Positions 63,225 through 64,000 of a stretch of 64,000 nt of DNA are shown piece by piece; the stretch's first letter is position 1, and every line of letters begins with the position of its first letter. The translations under genes were made by a program, and so were the position numbers. The notes below the pieces were generated by a model that made no database searches, was not told the DNA's origin, and worked only from the letters and a program-made list of their open reading frames with translations. This DNA is from Flaviramulus multivorans. Lineage in GTDB: Bacteria > Bacteroidota > Bacteroidia > Flavobacteriales > Flavobacteriaceae. The DNA lies in assembly GCF_021728415.1 (NCBI RefSeq), contig NZ_JAKKDV010000004.1, positions 1-64,000 on the forward strand, read 5' to 3'.

Positions 63225-64000
63225 CTATGTCCAAGCTTTTGGCATTTTTTGTTCTCGCATAGGCACAAAAACTAAATTGTCATCAGTATCATCAGAATTC
63301 ACAAAATGCTTAAAACGCTTCATCATTTCTGGATTTTCAATAGCTTGTTTCCACTCGCATTCATATTTATTTACCAAACCTTGCATCTCTATTTCTAATT
63401 CATCAGCAATACCTAAAGAGTCTTCAATAATTACCTGCTTCAAATACTCTATTCCACCCTCTAGTTTATCTAACCAAGGCGCTGTTCTAACTAAAGGACC
63501 TGCTGTTCTTATATAATACATTAAAAACCTGTCTAAGTATTTAATAGCTGTTTTATCATCTAACTGTTCAGCAAACAATATGGCATGTTTAGGAGTTGCT
63601 CCTCCATTTCCACAAACGTATAAGTTCCAACCTCCTTCAACGGCTATTAAACCAAAATCTTTTCCTCTAGCTTCAGCACATTCTCTAATACAACCTGAAA
63701 CCCCTCCTTTTAATTTATGTGGTGAACGCAAACCTTTATATCTATTTTCAATTTCTATTGCAAACGTTACACTTTCATGCATACCATATCTACACCAAGT
63801 GGATCCTACACAGCTTTTTACAGTACGTAGCGATTTTCCGTAAGCATGACCGCTTTCAAAACCAGCATCTATTAACTCTTTCCAAATAAGAGGTAGTTCG
63901 TGTATTTGAGCACCAAACAAATCAATGCGCTGACCACCTGTTATCTTAGTATATAAATCATATTTCTTAGCCACTGCACCTATAGTAATTAATTGGTCTG
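63225..64000 (-). CDS. nirB: nitrite reductase large subunit, C-terminal part
   Basis: The reading frame stays open through position 64000 (DQLITIGAVAKKYD continues upstream of the visible GTG), so the gene runs off the right edge and the start is outside. What is visible is the siroheme/[4Fe-4S] domain: KITGGQRIDLFGA, SCVGSTWC (Cys-x5-Cys) and GCIREC (Cys-x3-Cys). It carries out the six-electron reduction of nitrite to ammonium. nirD follows. Confidence 0.93.
   Translation of the reverse strand, partial: DQLITIGAVAKKYDLYTKITGGQRIDLFGAQIHELPLIWKELIDAGFESGHAYGKSLRTVKSCVGSTWCRYGMHESVTFAIEIENRYKGLRSPHKLKGGVSGCIRECAEARGKDFGLIAVEGGWNLYVCGNGGATPKHAILFAEQLDDKTAIKYLDRFLMYYIRTAGPLVRTAPWLDKLEGGIEYLKQVIIEDSLGIADELEIEMQGLVNKYECEWKQAIENPEMMKRFKHFVNSDDTDDNLVFVPMREQKMPKAWT

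Noticed and set aside
63225-63974. Complete 249-residue protein starting at the GTG
   Set aside because: The frame continues in the NirB sequence to the window edge, so it is a partial gene.
1-64000. CRISPR arrays, prophage, insertion sequences, tRNA genes
   Set aside because: No direct-repeat/spacer array, integrase, transposase or cloverleaf was recognised by eye; a tRNA scan would be needed to be certain.

Overview
The window is AT-rich DNA from a member of the Bacteroidota, almost certainly family Flavobacteriaceae. The evidence is the flavobacterial promoter grammar (TTG, 18-21 bases, TAnnTTTG) in front of many genes, type IX secretion (T9SS) cargo and a PorT homologue, a lipoprotein Omp85/TamL protein, a sigma factor without region 1.1, an AccD whose zinc-ribbon cysteines are missing, and N-terminal lipoboxes. 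The left edge is the 5' end of a 16S rRNA gene on the minus strand with two tandem rrn promoters. No tRNA, CRISPR array, prophage or insertion sequence was recognised.

Layout. 1-8.7 kb: 16S 5' end, a large outer-membrane barrel, RNase HII, a large lipoprotein, an OmpA-family protein and an NdpA-like nucleoid protein. 8.7-22.4 kb: a T9SS type A surface protein, a TPR protein, rsmG, a fatty-acid desaturase, an aminotransferase, a three-gene array of small tail-anchored paralogues (one frameshifted by an 11-bp duplication at a slippery A7 run), a T9SS type B (CHU_C) protein and two more small membrane proteins. 22.5-36.1 kb: housekeeping genes (trkH-trkA, menG, porT, a SPOUT methyltransferase, tamL, fbaA, accD, rpsO, pnp, a lipoprotein). 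36.5-41.4 kb: a tightly packed minus-strand cassette (small barrel, short-chain dehydrogenase, NAD epimerase, CPBP protease-like protein, DUF6134-like protein) next to a membrane AraC regulator, with shared TGTCC...GGACA inverted repeats. 41.9-46.1 kb: an HTH regulator, a small unknown gene, a structured element, rpoD, rpe and an M90/MtfA-like peptidase.

46.2-64 kb is a nitrate-assimilation island, all on the minus strand: nirB (runs off the window), nirD, a DUF4202 gene, a NarX-like sensor kinase, a NarL-like response regulator, a NarK transporter, a nitrate reductase fused to an FAD/NAD diaphorase and a BFD [2Fe-2S] domain, a nitrite-reductase-like half protein carrying rubredoxin, an FNR-type regulator with four candidate cluster cysteines, an NrtABCD-type ABC importer and an outer-membrane alginate-export-type porin. 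Together these would bring nitrate across both membranes, reduce it to ammonium and sense oxyanion and redox state.

The strongest new signal is a paired TACGTA motif. In two of three places it has the 7-2-7 geometry of NarL sites. It occurs only in front of island genes: narK, the response-regulator gene, and the fnr-nrtA intergenic region. This suggests an autoregulated NarXL-like nitrate regulon in a flavobacterium. Other notable items are the slippage-rescuable paralogue, a three-way-junction inverted repeat before rpoD, a hairpin plus upstream ORF in front of pnp, and two copies of a dispersed GGGCGTTACC element, one of them inside the nrt operon.
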